Shown: one piece after another, positions 52,056 to 59,877 of the stretch | Layout: every line of letters starts with the position of its first letter | Position numbering within the stretch: the stretch's first letter is position 1 | Source: CAZBNB01 sp964493245 | Lineage (GTDB): Bacteria; Pseudomonadota; Gammaproteobacteria; Legionellales; Legionellaceae | NCBI GenBank assembly: GCA_964493245.1 | Contig: CAZBNB010000002.1 | Coordinates: 62,001-126,000 of the forward strand | Direction of reading: 5' to 3' | DNA: 64,000 nucleotides | Notes under the pieces: model-generated | What the model was told of the DNA's origin: nothing | The model's input: only the letters and a program-made list of their open reading frames with translations | The model's database searches: none | Translations under genes and position numbers: made by a program

Positions 52056-52081
52056 GTATAATGTCATGTGTGTAAAGCAAA

Positions 52082-52633
52082 TTAACTACACCATCCAGAG
52101 AAATAAGAGTCACAGCCTTTTTTTGTTTTTAAATTTTCAAATATCCAACCATATTCTGTGATTTCCTTTCCATTTTCCAATTTTTTATGTGTGCCAGTAA
52201 AAGCACCGCCAATGCAAACATATTGCTGGCCTACCATTAAATGTTTCCATATGGCAACTTTCTTTTTAGCGTAATCAATGGAGAAATTTCTTCTTGGCTC
52301 ATATTCATGGGCTAACGTGGGTGACGCTTTTATGCTGATATGAGGATCACTTCTTACTACTTTGTCGTAGGGGTCATAAGTTCCTTTGTCATACCAAACC
52401 GTTACATCCTTGGTAGAGAAACATTGCCAGTAATCAAAACCTGTAATTTCCCAATTAAATGGCTCTGGAATGATGCCGTCTACGTATCTTTTTAAATTAG
52501 TCTCGTTAAGGATCCCATAATCAGTGGTTATCAGTTGATGGGGATATTTCTTTAAACTATTTTGGCCAATGGCGAAAAGTTGCATCGGAGCTAACAGAGC
52601 CATGGTAATGACTAGAAACAGATATTTTTTCAT
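52082..52633 (-). CDS. Exported Cys-rich small protein, cassette copy 1 (possible immunity protein)
   Basis: A 183-residue protein with a signal peptide (about 1-21, ending QLFA), then a mature domain of ~160 residues with four conserved cysteines (in DYWQCF, YVCIGGAF, KKGCDS and the terminal SGWC), likely disulfide-bonded in the periplasm. No family recognised. It starts 2 bp after the stop of the transglycosylase-like gene (TAATCATG), so its translation is coupled. A paralogue of identical length lies at 54578-55129 behind a paralogous transglycosylase gene. The layout, enzyme without signal peptide followed by an exported partner, fits an effector with periplasmic immunity protein; this is inference. 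Confidence 0.7.
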   Translation of the reverse strand: MKKYLFLVITMALLAPMQLFAIGQNSLKKYPHQLITTDYGILNETNLKRYVDGIIPEPFNWEITGFDYWQCFSTKDVTVWYDKGTYDPYDKVVRSDPHISIKASPTLAHEYEPRRNFSIDYAKKKVAIWKHLMVGQQYVCIGGAFTGTHKKLENGKEITEYGWIFENLKTKKGCDSYFSGWCS

Positions 52634-52635
52634 GA

Positions 52636-53400
52636 TTAGCATCCATCGACAATACATAAATAATGATGCTGAAATATTTCCATTTTCTTGGAAGGTTTTT
52701 TCCCTAACTCTCCCTTATATACAGCCACTGCATCAATCCACGTTGCTTTTTCTCCTAGCCTGGATTTAGCAATGATCATCGTTCTAAATAACCAACGTAC
52801 TCCTGCACAAATATTTGCAGACGGGTCGAGTAATTTTGAATGCTCGAAACAGATAAGATAGTTGCTCAGTTCGCCATGATGATCGCCTAAAATATGCATG
52901 GTAGCATCTGTTATTTGCATTAATCCGCGAGCACGTCCGTCTCCTTGCCCTGATGGAATATTAGTTTCTGGATGAAAACTTGATTCTGATACAATCACTG
53001 CTTTTACCAAATCTGCTGAAAGTGGGTCAGGAAAAGAAAAAATATCATTCCAGTAGCGTGTCCAACCACGAATTTCAATATCAAATTTATCCGCATTGGG
53101 ATAGCCTTTTAATACACCAGCTTTAGGAGAGCCACTTAATCGATGAAAATATTTTTCTGTGATTGCTTGAATTTCATCAAAAGTTAACAGATCTTTTTTT
53201 GATGGATTTATCGCGCAATGCTCATGTCTTTCTATCGTACTTCCATCAGGGTGTTCTTTGCTAGGAGGTGTATGAACAACATGCTTTTTAACAAAATGTT
53301 TTCCAATGGGACAAATACGCCAAGGATGAATTTTTTCATCTTTATTTTGATGTTTAGTATCATCAAACACATCTTCGAGAGTTTCATTGTTGGTTGTCAT
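52636..53400 (-). CDS. Lytic transglycosylase (SLT)-domain protein, cassette copy 1
   Basis: A 254-residue protein without a signal peptide. Residues 25-70 hold a Cys/His-rich segment (C30, H35, H40, H43, H50, H59, H61, C62) that could bind a metal. Residues about 125-240 are an SLT-type transglycosylase domain: the catalytic Glu139 in VSESSFHPETN, then RARGLMQIT (157-164), and NICAGVRWL. Such enzymes cut the MurNAc-GlcNAc bond of peptidoglycan. With no Sec signal it would need a dedicated secretion route (T6SS, T4SS or phage-like) to reach the wall. A good ribosome site (GGGAG) precedes the ATG. The partner exported gene follows immediately. A homologous pair lies 2.5 kb upstream. Confidence 0.8.
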   Translation of the reverse strand: MTTNNETLEDVFDDTKHQNKDEKIHPWRICPIGKHFVKKHVVHTPPSKEHPDGSTIERHEHCAINPSKKDLLTFDEIQAITEKYFHRLSGSPKAGVLKGYPNADKFDIEIRGWTRYWNDIFSFPDPLSADLVKAVIVSESSFHPETNIPSGQGDGRARGLMQITDATMHILGDHHGELSNYLICFEHSKLLDPSANICAGVRWLFRTMIIAKSRLGEKATWIDAVAVYKGELGKKPSKKMEIFQHHYLCIVDGC

Positions 53401-53452
53401 TATTTATCTCCCATTGAATTTAATAACAATAAAAATTAACAGTTATAAAATT

Positions 53453-53475
53453 AAAAAGCCCTTATATCTAAGGGC
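53453..53475 (-). terminator. Rho-independent terminator of the higBA unit
   Basis: On the minus strand GCCCTTA-GATA-TAAGGGC forms a perfect 7-bp stem with a 4-base loop (53458-53475), followed by five T (53453-53457). It lies between the higA end and the transglycosylase cassette start. Confidence 0.8.
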
Positions 53476-53659
53476 ATTAAGAATAATAATTAACAATTTA
53501 TAACATGGTAGGAATTAGAATGGAAAAGTTCACCTAATATTGCTTTTGTTAACTATTTAAAGATTTAACCAATTGTTTTTAAATGCAAATTTATTTTTTA
53601 TAATCGAATTATTGTTAATAATTAAATGCATTCAATAGTATTCTTTACATAATTTAACA

Positions 53660-53947
53660 TTAAGCTGCGTGGCTAACGAGACATTTCACTTTAAGTTGAC
53701 TACGGTTTTTTTCTGCGAGCCATAAGTCATATTTAGCTTGTTGATTTATCCAACTTTCCGCAGATGTCTCAAATGCAATGCTTAATCTGATCGCCATTTC
53801 AGGACTAATGCGAGAATGGCCATTTAATAACTCTGAAAGCGTTTTTCGAGTTACACCTAATGCTTTTGCAGTTTCTGTGACCGTTAGTTCCAAGGGCTCT
53901 ATACATAATTCACGTATAACCTCTCCGGGGTGTGCTGGATTAAACAT
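53660..53947 (-). CDS. higA: HigA-type antitoxin (XRE family)
   Basis: A 95-residue helix-turn-helix protein of the HigA/VapI group: the N-terminal FNPAHPGEVIRELCIEPL, the recognition region TETAKALGVTRKTLSELLNG, and PEMAIRLSIAFETSAESW. It binds and neutralises the neighbouring HigB and represses the operon. It starts 11 bp after the toxin stop, giving the toxin-first order typical of higBA. Length is normal. Confidence 0.93.
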   Translation of the reverse strand: MFNPAHPGEVIRELCIEPLELTVTETAKALGVTRKTLSELLNGHSRISPEMAIRLSIAFETSAESWINQQAKYDLWLAEKNRSQLKVKCLVSHAA

Positions 53948-53958
53948 TTTTAACCTCC

Positions 53959-54237
53959 TTAATGATAATCAACATAATCGATATCATAAGCATGATCGCC
54001 TTCAAATCTAAAAATAACTCGCCAATTTGCTTGTACCGTGACAGAATAAAAACCTTTAAGTTGTCCCTTCAATCTATGTAAGCTTAATCCTGGTAAATTC
54101 ATATCTTCAGGACAGATACTGGCATCAAGCCGTGTTAGTATTAATTGTAGCCGTTTTGCATGCTGCGCCTGTATCCCTGAAAGATTGCCCGTGTTATAGA
54201 ACCTACCTAATCCTTTATGTTTTATTGTTCTTATCAT
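53959..54237 (-). CDS. higB: HigB/RelE-like mRNA interferase toxin
   Basis: A 92-residue toxin of the HigB (RelE superfamily) type: MIRTIKHKGLGRFYNTG at the N-terminus, RLKGQLKGFYSV in the middle, and NWRVIFRFEGDHAYDIDYVDYH with the C-terminal residues used in ribosome-dependent mRNA cleavage. Its ATG overlaps the stop of the integrase fragment upstream (ATGA), so it may be read through from that promoter. Followed by higA. Confidence 0.92.
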   Translation of the reverse strand: MIRTIKHKGLGRFYNTGNLSGIQAQHAKRLQLILTRLDASICPEDMNLPGLSLHRLKGQLKGFYSVTVQANWRVIFRFEGDHAYDIDYVDYH

Positions 54238-54545
54238 AAATGCTCTATCTTACATATATCTAAATTGTAACCAGTAACGTTACGGGTGTCAATTTCTGAT
54301 TGGCTTATGCGTATACCAGCTCGAATTCTTTTTTCAATATTTTCGTTTTGAGCATCGAGGAAGCTTATGAGCACAGATATGCTACTCAAAGTAGATTCCA
54401 TGGCAGAATATGATAGGGACTTATTTCTAATTTGAGTAGTCACATAAAGATTGGGATAAAACAAAGGCAAGTCGGAATGGCTGTCAATAAGTAGACAGTA
54501 CCTCTCTCCTGAGTCCATCACAAATGTTTTTAATTTGCTTTTCAC
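54234..54545 (-). pseudogene. N-terminal fragment of a tyrosine recombinase (integrase)
   Basis: A 103-residue open frame resembling only the start of large-element site-specific integrases: an SGERYCLLID beta strand, DLPLFYPNLYVTTQIRNKS, then a helical core-binding-type stretch (SSISVLISFLDAQ). The catalytic domain with its R..HxxR..Y residues is absent; the frame stops exactly at the higB start. It looks like what remains of an integrase after a deletion or insertion that brought in higBA. Whether the fragment is still made is unknown. Confidence 0.65.
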
Positions 54546-54577
54546 TGTATTATGCCTTAGTTAATGACAGCGTTGGT

Positions 54578-55129
54578 TTAGTTGCACCATCCAGAGAAAT
54601 AAGAATCACATCCTTGTTTGGTTTTTAAATTTTCAAAGACCCATCCGTGCGCTTTGATTTCTCTTCCATCAATTATTTTTTTCTCTGTCCCAGAAAAAGC
54701 ACCACCAACACATACGTATTCTTGGTTTTTCATTAATTGTTTCCATTTAGCTACTTTTTCTTTTGCATAATCTAAAGAAAATCCTCTTCGAACAACGTAA
54801 TCTTGCATTTCTACTGAGTTATTTTTTACAGTGAGGTGAGGATGGCCTCGTGTTATTTCTTCGTCTGAATCGTATTCGCCTTTTTCATACCAAGCAGAGA
54901 CGTTTTTTGTTGCAAAACATTGCCAATAGTCAAAACCGGTAACATTCCAATGAAATGGTTCGGGGATAATGCCATCGACATATCTTCTTAAATTGGATTC
55001 ATTGAGAATTCCATGATCATCGGTAATGAGCTGATAAGGATATTTTTTTAAAATTTTTGCATTAATGGCCAGAAGTTGCATTGGAAAAAGCAAGCATATG
55101 ATTGAAAAAAAGGACAAACATTGCTTCAT
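54578..55129 (-). CDS. Exported Cys-rich small protein, cassette copy 2 (possible immunity protein)
   Basis: A 183-residue paralogue of the 52082-52633 product. It has a signal peptide (about 1-21, ending QLLA), the same four cysteines, the same YVDGIIPEPF, TGFDYWQCF and ENLKTKxGCDSYFSGWC blocks, and clearly more than half the residues identical. The most divergent part is about residues 85-115 (after WYEKGEYD), where charge pattern and sequence differ; this is where partner specificity could reside. The start is 2 bp after the upstream transglycosylase-like gene stop, mirroring copy 1. Confidence 0.7.
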   Translation of the reverse strand: MKQCLSFFSIICLLFPMQLLAINAKILKKYPYQLITDDHGILNESNLRRYVDGIIPEPFHWNVTGFDYWQCFATKNVSAWYEKGEYDSDEEITRGHPHLTVKNNSVEMQDYVVRRGFSLDYAKEKVAKWKQLMKNQEYVCVGGAFSGTEKKIIDGREIKAHGWVFENLKTKQGCDSYFSGWCN

Positions 55130-55131
55130 GA

Positions 55132-55890
55132 TTAGCAGCCTTCAGTCATGCATAAATAATGATGTTGAAAGATCTCCATCCATTTGTGTGGAAGGTTTTT
55201 TAAAATCCCTTTATAGTCGGCGACAGCTTCAATCCAAGTAGCTTGTCTATCTAGTTTTGAGCTTGCTGTTATTTTTTTTCTAAATAACCACCGGACACCA
55301 CAACAGATATTTGCTGTTGGATTTAATAGTTTTACGTGCTCAAAGCAAATAAGATAATTACTTAATTCACCATGATGATTACTGAGTGCGGTCATCGTTG
55401 AATCAGTAATTTGCATGAGTCCTCTAGCTCGACCATGTTTTTTTGCAGGGATATTGGTTTCTTGGTGAAAGCTTGATTCTGATGCAATGAGCGCTTTGAC
55501 TAAATTGGCATCCAGCGGGTCAGGAAGAGAAAAAATATCATTCCAATAACGAGTCCAGCCGCGAATTTCGGCATCAAATTTATCTGCATAAGCATATCCT
55601 TTTAACATGCCAGCTTTTGGAGCTCCACCTAATTGATGAAAATGCTTCTCTGTGATTTCTTGGATTTCATCGAATGACAAGATATCCTTTTTTGAAGGAT
55701 TTATCGCACAATGTTCATGTCTTTCAATCGTTGTTCCATTGGGATGCTCTCTGCTAGGAGGGAGATGAACAATATGCTTTTTAACAAAATGTTTTCCGAT
55801 GTGGCAAAGTCTCCAAGGATGAATTTTTTCTTCAGATGCAGGAGATTGTTTTTTGCCTTCGATTTCTTCTAGCTCCGTAGTCAGCATCAT
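55132..55890 (-). CDS. Lytic transglycosylase (SLT)-domain protein, cassette copy 2
   Basis: A 252-residue paralogue of the 52636-53400 product, also without a signal peptide. The Cys/His segment is kept except that the Pro after the first Cys is His (RLCHIGKHF). The SLT domain has Glu138 in ASESSFHQETN and RARGLMQIT. The N-terminal ~20 residues and the C-terminal region after the last SLT helix are the most divergent. Two ATGs (55890, 55887) with AGGA upstream. It is followed by its own exported partner. Confidence 0.8.
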   Translation of the reverse strand: MMLTTELEEIEGKKQSPASEEKIHPWRLCHIGKHFVKKHIVHLPPSREHPNGTTIERHEHCAINPSKKDILSFDEIQEITEKHFHQLGGAPKAGMLKGYAYADKFDAEIRGWTRYWNDIFSLPDPLDANLVKALIASESSFHQETNIPAKKHGRARGLMQITDSTMTALSNHHGELSNYLICFEHVKLLNPTANICCGVRWLFRKKITASSKLDRQATWIEAVADYKGILKNLPHKWMEIFQHHYLCMTEGC

Positions 55891-56026
55891 ATTTTATCCT
55901 TAATTTTTAAGATGAGTATTCTAAAATTATCTGCTAATAGAGGATGATTTTTTACATAAAGTCATGGCATCACATAATGTTATTTATGCAACAGAATAAT
56001 TTACATTTTTTATCTATGTTAACAAT

Positions 56027-56049
56027 AAAAAGCCCCTATAAATAGGGGC
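56027..56049 (-). terminator. Rho-independent terminator of ssb
   Basis: On the minus strand GCCCCTA-TTTA-TAGGGGC (56032-56049) forms a perfect 7-bp stem, followed by five T (56027-56031), 39 bp after the ssb stop. Its form is very like the terminator at 53453-53475, so each transglycosylase cassette is preceded by the same kind of stop signal. Confidence 0.85.
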
Positions 56050-56087
56050 TTAGTTTATATTCTTTACAAATAAATCTGAGGTGACCT

Positions 56088-56564
56088 CTAGAATGGAACA
56101 TCATCATCTAAGCTTTCAAACGCTTCCTGTGGAATGCCTGCTGATGGTGCTGGAGCGGCTGCACGGCTGGTATTTTGTGAATAAGATGATGCCGCAGGAG
56201 GTGTGTCCATAGGGCCTGCGCCGGCGCCTTTGCCATCTAGCATTTGTAGCTCATTAGCAACAATTTCAGTGGTATAGCGCTCTTGACCTTGCTGATCTTG
56301 CCATTTGCGTGTACGTAAACTTCCCTCGATGTAAATTCTCGAGCCCTTGCGTACGTATTCACCGGCAATTTCGCCTAGGCGATTGAAGCAAACAACACGA
56401 TGCCATTCGGTTCGTTCTTGTTTTTCACCCGATTGTTTATCTTTCCAGGATTCTGTGGTTGCTAAAGAGACGGTTGCAACCGCATTGCCATTTGGCATGT
56501 AACGAACTTCTGGATCTCCGCCGACATGTCCAATTAAAATAACTTTATTTATCCCTCGTGCCAT
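56088..56564 (-). CDS. ssb: Single-stranded DNA-binding protein
   Basis: A 158-residue SSB: N-terminal OB fold (MARGINKVILIGHVGGDPEVRY, TEWHRVVCFN) that binds ssDNA as a tetramer, a Gly/Pro/Ala-rich linker (about 113-145), and the acidic tip DDDVPF that recruits replication and repair enzymes. Housekeeping gene; it marks the right border of the accessory island. Confidence 0.97.
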   Translation of the reverse strand: MARGINKVILIGHVGGDPEVRYMPNGNAVATVSLATTESWKDKQSGEKQERTEWHRVVCFNRLGEIAGEYVRKGSRIYIEGSLRTRKWQDQQGQERYTTEIVANELQMLDGKGAGAGPMDTPPAASSYSQNTSRAAAPAPSAGIPQEAFESLDDDVPF

Positions 56565-56614
56565 GATGATTTCTCCGTTATGCGATAGGTTAGAAGTTGC
56601 TATTATATCGAATT

Positions 56615-57712
56615 TTAGACTGTGTAGTAAGAGTGCAAGTCATTCAAAATTAATTGAATAAATACTAATACCAATACAATGAAAAATAAACGATATAGTA
56701 ACAACTCTAGGGCAACTGATATTGGTTTGCCACGAATTTTTTCAAGCCCACAGTAAACGATAGAACCACCATCTAAACTGGGTAAAGGTAATAAATTGAC
56801 TAAAGCCATAGCGATATTAAAATTTGCTAGAAAATATAAAAAGATAGCCATTCCTTGAAAAAAGGTGTCAATAATGGTTTGAAACAGTCGAAATGGTCCT
56901 AGTAATGCGGCGAAAGGGATGTGTGCCGTTAAAATTTGTTTGATCATGATTAAGAAAAACCACATGAGTTGCCAGCACTGTGACCAGCTACTACATAAGG
57001 CTTGCGCGAAAGAGAGGCCTTTTATCTCTCGTATTTCAGTCGACGTGGTTTTGGGCGTAATACCAAGGGCTTCAAAAAATGTGCCGTAACGGTTTTTTTG
57101 TGTCCATAGATTTAAATTGAGTGTTGTGGCCCGACAAACTTGTTCTGGTGTACAGACGATAATCGGGGTAACTTTTTCGCCAGTATGCATGATCAATTGC
57201 ATCATCACGTCACGCCAAAAGCGCGTGTCTTGTCCTGATATTTTCGCAATGCGATCATTGGGTTTTAAACCAGCGATGGCTGCGTGGCTCATGGGGGTGA
57301 CGTGCCCGATCACCGGTGCATATTGTTTAAATCCTATCATCATCATGCACCACAGTGCGATGATGGCGACCAACACATTAGCCAATGACCCTGATAATAA
57401 AACAAGTATGCGTATCCAAATCGGCTTTTGATCCAGGCATGCGGATAACGGTTGATCTATCACCGGCGCGACACGGCTGTTTAGTAAGTGAATGCGGCCT
57501 CCGATGAGGAGTAGATTCAATTCAATTTGACAGCCAGTGCGCGTGCGCCAACGAAAAAAAGTCTTGCCAAAACCAATTGAGATTCGCTGAATAGGAATAT
57601 TAAAGTAGCGAGCAACCAGTGCATGCCCGGCTTCGTGAATCCCAATCACAACCGAGAGACAAATGATTACCACGCATGTCGCAATGATGATGTGTATCAA
57701 CGCATCTTGCAT
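56615..57712 (-). CDS. Site-2 protease family (M50, RseP-like) zinc metalloprotease
   Basis: A 365-residue intramembrane protease. The zinc site HEAGH is at residues 26-30 in the first membrane helix, the third ligand region is NLLPLPSLDGGSIV near the C-terminus, and a PDZ-like domain (about 130-220) lies between membrane segments. RseP cleaves anti-sigma factors and signal-peptide remnants in the inner membrane. It is shorter than E. coli RseP (450, two PDZ domains) and not next to bamA/dxr, so it may be a second, specialised copy. Confidence 0.88.
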   Translation of the reverse strand: MQDALIHIIIATCVVIICLSVVIGIHEAGHALVARYFNIPIQRISIGFGKTFFRWRTRTGCQIELNLLLIGGRIHLLNSRVAPVIDQPLSACLDQKPIWIRILVLLSGSLANVLVAIIALWCMMMIGFKQYAPVIGHVTPMSHAAIAGLKPNDRIAKISGQDTRFWRDVMMQLIMHTGEKVTPIIVCTPEQVCRATTLNLNLWTQKNRYGTFFEALGITPKTTSTEIREIKGLSFAQALCSSWSQCWQLMWFFLIMIKQILTAHIPFAALLGPFRLFQTIIDTFFQGMAIFLYFLANFNIAMALVNLLPLPSLDGGSIVYCGLEKIRGKPISVALELLLYRLFFIVLVLVFIQLILNDLHSYYTV

Positions 57713-57770
57713 GTCTTAACTCCTTATTGTGGGCCGATGAGGGTATGGAGTGGTGTTCCTATCAAACAAA

Positions 57771-57893
57771 CAGGACTGACGAAAAACAACGATTTTTTCG
57801 TTGGATTTTATTTTTAATTCGGTCATTTAGTCATCTAAACGCCCTCATTAAAAATAAAATCCGCCTCGACCTCGTTGTTTTTCGTCAGTCCTG
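57771..57893 (-). repeat. MITE-like palindromic repeat, copy E (123 bp)
   Basis: Ends CAGGACTGACG... and ...CGTCAGTCCTG, with the CGTTGGATT block at the left and CCGCCTCGACCTCG at the right, so it lies in the same orientation as copy D. Its right ~59 bp are read as the last codons and stop of the TraC-like fragment on the minus strand. Confidence 0.88.
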
Positions 57894-59004
57894 GCAAAGT
57901 ATCATCATAGCTTGGTATTTGATTTTCATCAAACGACGCGAGGTATTGTTGCGCTGTGTGGTATAGAAGGGGAAGCACCTTTTTTGATAGCTGTGATCTT
58001 GAAGAAATATGAAATAAGTTTGGATCAACACAAGATTGAGCATATCGGTCTGTCAGAAAAAAAGGGAGGCTAGATAGCAAACAGATACTTTGATGCGATT
58101 TTGTTGGTTTTAATTGATATCCATACGCTTGGTATCTTGCTTGGCTTTTTTTTAGATCAGCAAAAGGGTTTCCCCCCTGCGTGATAAGCACCATATTGTG
58201 AAAGTAGTGAATAGTGTTTTTAATGGTGTGTGGCCTGAGTGTAATACTGAACAAAAAAGCACCGGGCGAATGTTGTTTGGATTTGAATACAATCGATTTA
58301 TCAGACTCATGTTTTGTGAGGATATCTAAATGGCAATTGATAACATTTTGTGTGCGGGGATAATTGAGCGCGTCTAAATAGTCAATTTGCAGTGATTCTG
58401 GTTGTGGTGTGATGATCGTGTGCATTGGTGCGATGATCGAGTGAAACGCTCGCTGATTGAGATTAACAAATGACGGTGACGATTCGAATTGACTGGGGTG
58501 CGTCAGCCATGTCCGAATGAGCAAGAGCAGCTCTACTTTCCCTAACCGCCGGTGTTTTTGTTTGGTAATTTCTAGTTTCAATTCAAATTTTTTTCGATAA
58601 GTTAAGAGTGTTTTTCTTGAAGTACGGGTTGATAGAAATAGATAGCATTGTAAAGGCCGTAAACATAACGCTGGCTGTGAGAGCGTCGATGGATGTGGTT
58701 GGCTTAAAATAATTGTACAATCAATATGCTTGGGCAATGTTTCAAATACATCTAACAGTAAAGAGATTATGTTTTCGAGATTGGTTTTGTTTAATAGTAC
58801 CTGTATTCCACAGCCGTACGAGTCTTGATTATGAAAGATACTGTCGGAATCGATGGTTTGATAAGGTAAGATGTGGCTATGTGCTGAAAGGTTAAACGTT
58901 TGTTTGAAAAAATCTGGGGGCGTATTAGAATGACGCGATGAACTTGTGCCCGTTTTTGCATAAATATCAGCAGTGCCGATTAAATCAGCGATGATTCCTG
59001 TCAT
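57835..59004 (-). pseudogene. N-terminal fragment of a TraC/VirB4-like conjugation ATPase, cut by a MITE
   Basis: A 389-residue frame whose pattern matches the N-terminal half of F-type TraC: a HILPYQTIDSDSIFHNQDSYGCGIQV block, then NLENIISLLLDVFETLP, a central helical region, and LLSSLPFFLTDRYAQS. The C-terminal ATPase (Walker A, Walker B), which makes up the rest of the ~800-residue family members, is missing. The last ~19 residues and stop are provided by MITE copy E, so the element marks the break point. The next gene beyond is an unrelated protease, so the rest was lost. The match is by eye and the family assignment is moderately sure. Confidence 0.55.
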
Positions 59005-59346
59005 GGTTGGTTTCTTCCGTGGTTTAAAACTTGCTTAATCGTGCAGTGATTCCACGATTAGGTGCAATCCTAATACCATGAAGATAAAAATGCAACCTTT
59101 TTGTCAGGAATAAATCATACTTTGATTTTATAATAATCAAGTGATGTTGGTTGATGCGCAGTCTAAGCTGCGCTCCAGTTAATGTCTTGCCCGCGCTTAG
59201 CGCCCCCCCCTCTGGAGGCTAAAAAACCGAAAACGCATGTGCCTAATGGTATAGGTAATGACAACTTGACTGCGTAAATGATGATTTATTTTGGACATAA
59301 TGATATGATTGGCAACTGTATTAAAATAATTCAATATTAAGGAATT
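59005..59346. other. Divergent intergenic region with C-tract
   Basis: About 340 bp between the TraC-like relic and yajQ. It contains a run of eight C (59203-59210) between the arms of CTCCAG/CTGGAG (59173-59178 / 59212-59217). A TTGACT at 59266 lacks a matched -10 at the ideal distance. No gene is seen. Confidence 0.5.
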
Positions 59347-59835
59347 ATGATGCCTTCAATGGATATTGTTTCAGAAATAAATGAAGTTGAATTACGCCAT
59401 GCAATGGAGAATACGCAGCGTGAAGTTGCGACTCGTTTTGATTTTCGCGGTATCGAGGCGAGTATCGAATTGAAAGAGTTGGTTGTCACACTGAAATCTG
59501 CATCTGACTTCCAAGTGCGTCAACTGGAAGAAATGTTTCGCAATCATTGCAGCAAACGGGGTGTGAGCACAGCAGGTATTGAAGTAGATGACAAACCAAT
59601 ACACAGTGGTAAAACCTTTTCTCTAAACCTGACATTTAAGCAGGGGATTGATCAACCCACCGCAAAAATGATTGCTAAAGAAATTAAGGACAGTGGTTTA
59701 AAAGTACAAAGCTCTATTCAAGGTGATAAAGTCAGGGTTTCAGGTAAAAAGCGCGATGATCTACAAGCATGTATCGCACATTTTAAAAAATCAAAGATTG
59801 AGTTGCCGCTACAGTTTAATAATTTTCGTGATTAG
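59347..59835 (+). CDS. yajQ: YajQ family nucleotide (cyclic-di-GMP)-binding protein
   Basis: A 162-residue protein with two ferredoxin-like halves: MPSMDIVSEINEVELRHAMEN at the start, REVATRFDFRG, and QGDKVRVSGKKRDDLQ in the second half. YajQ homologues bind cyclic-di-GMP in some species and act with transcription factors; in others the role is unclear. Start ATG 59347 or 59350, with AAGGA upstream. Confidence 0.94.
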   Translation: MMPSMDIVSEINEVELRHAMENTQREVATRFDFRGIEASIELKELVVTLKSASDFQVRQLEEMFRNHCSKRGVSTAGIEVDDKPIHSGKTFSLNLTFKQGIDQPTAKMIAKEIKDSGLKVQSSIQGDKVRVSGKKRDDLQACIAHFKKSKIELPLQFNNFRD

Positions 59836-59877
59836 AACGATGAGATCAGGCATGAACACGGGCAACATTGATTACCA

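Noticed and set aside
51414..52067. HEPN-MNT toxin-antitoxin pair
   Set aside because: The nucleotidyltransferase is present but no HEPN-like gene is next to it, and the protein has its own DNA-binding domain.
54234..54545. Functional integrase
   Set aside because: Only N-terminal-type sequence is present; the catalytic Arg, His and Tyr motifs are missing.
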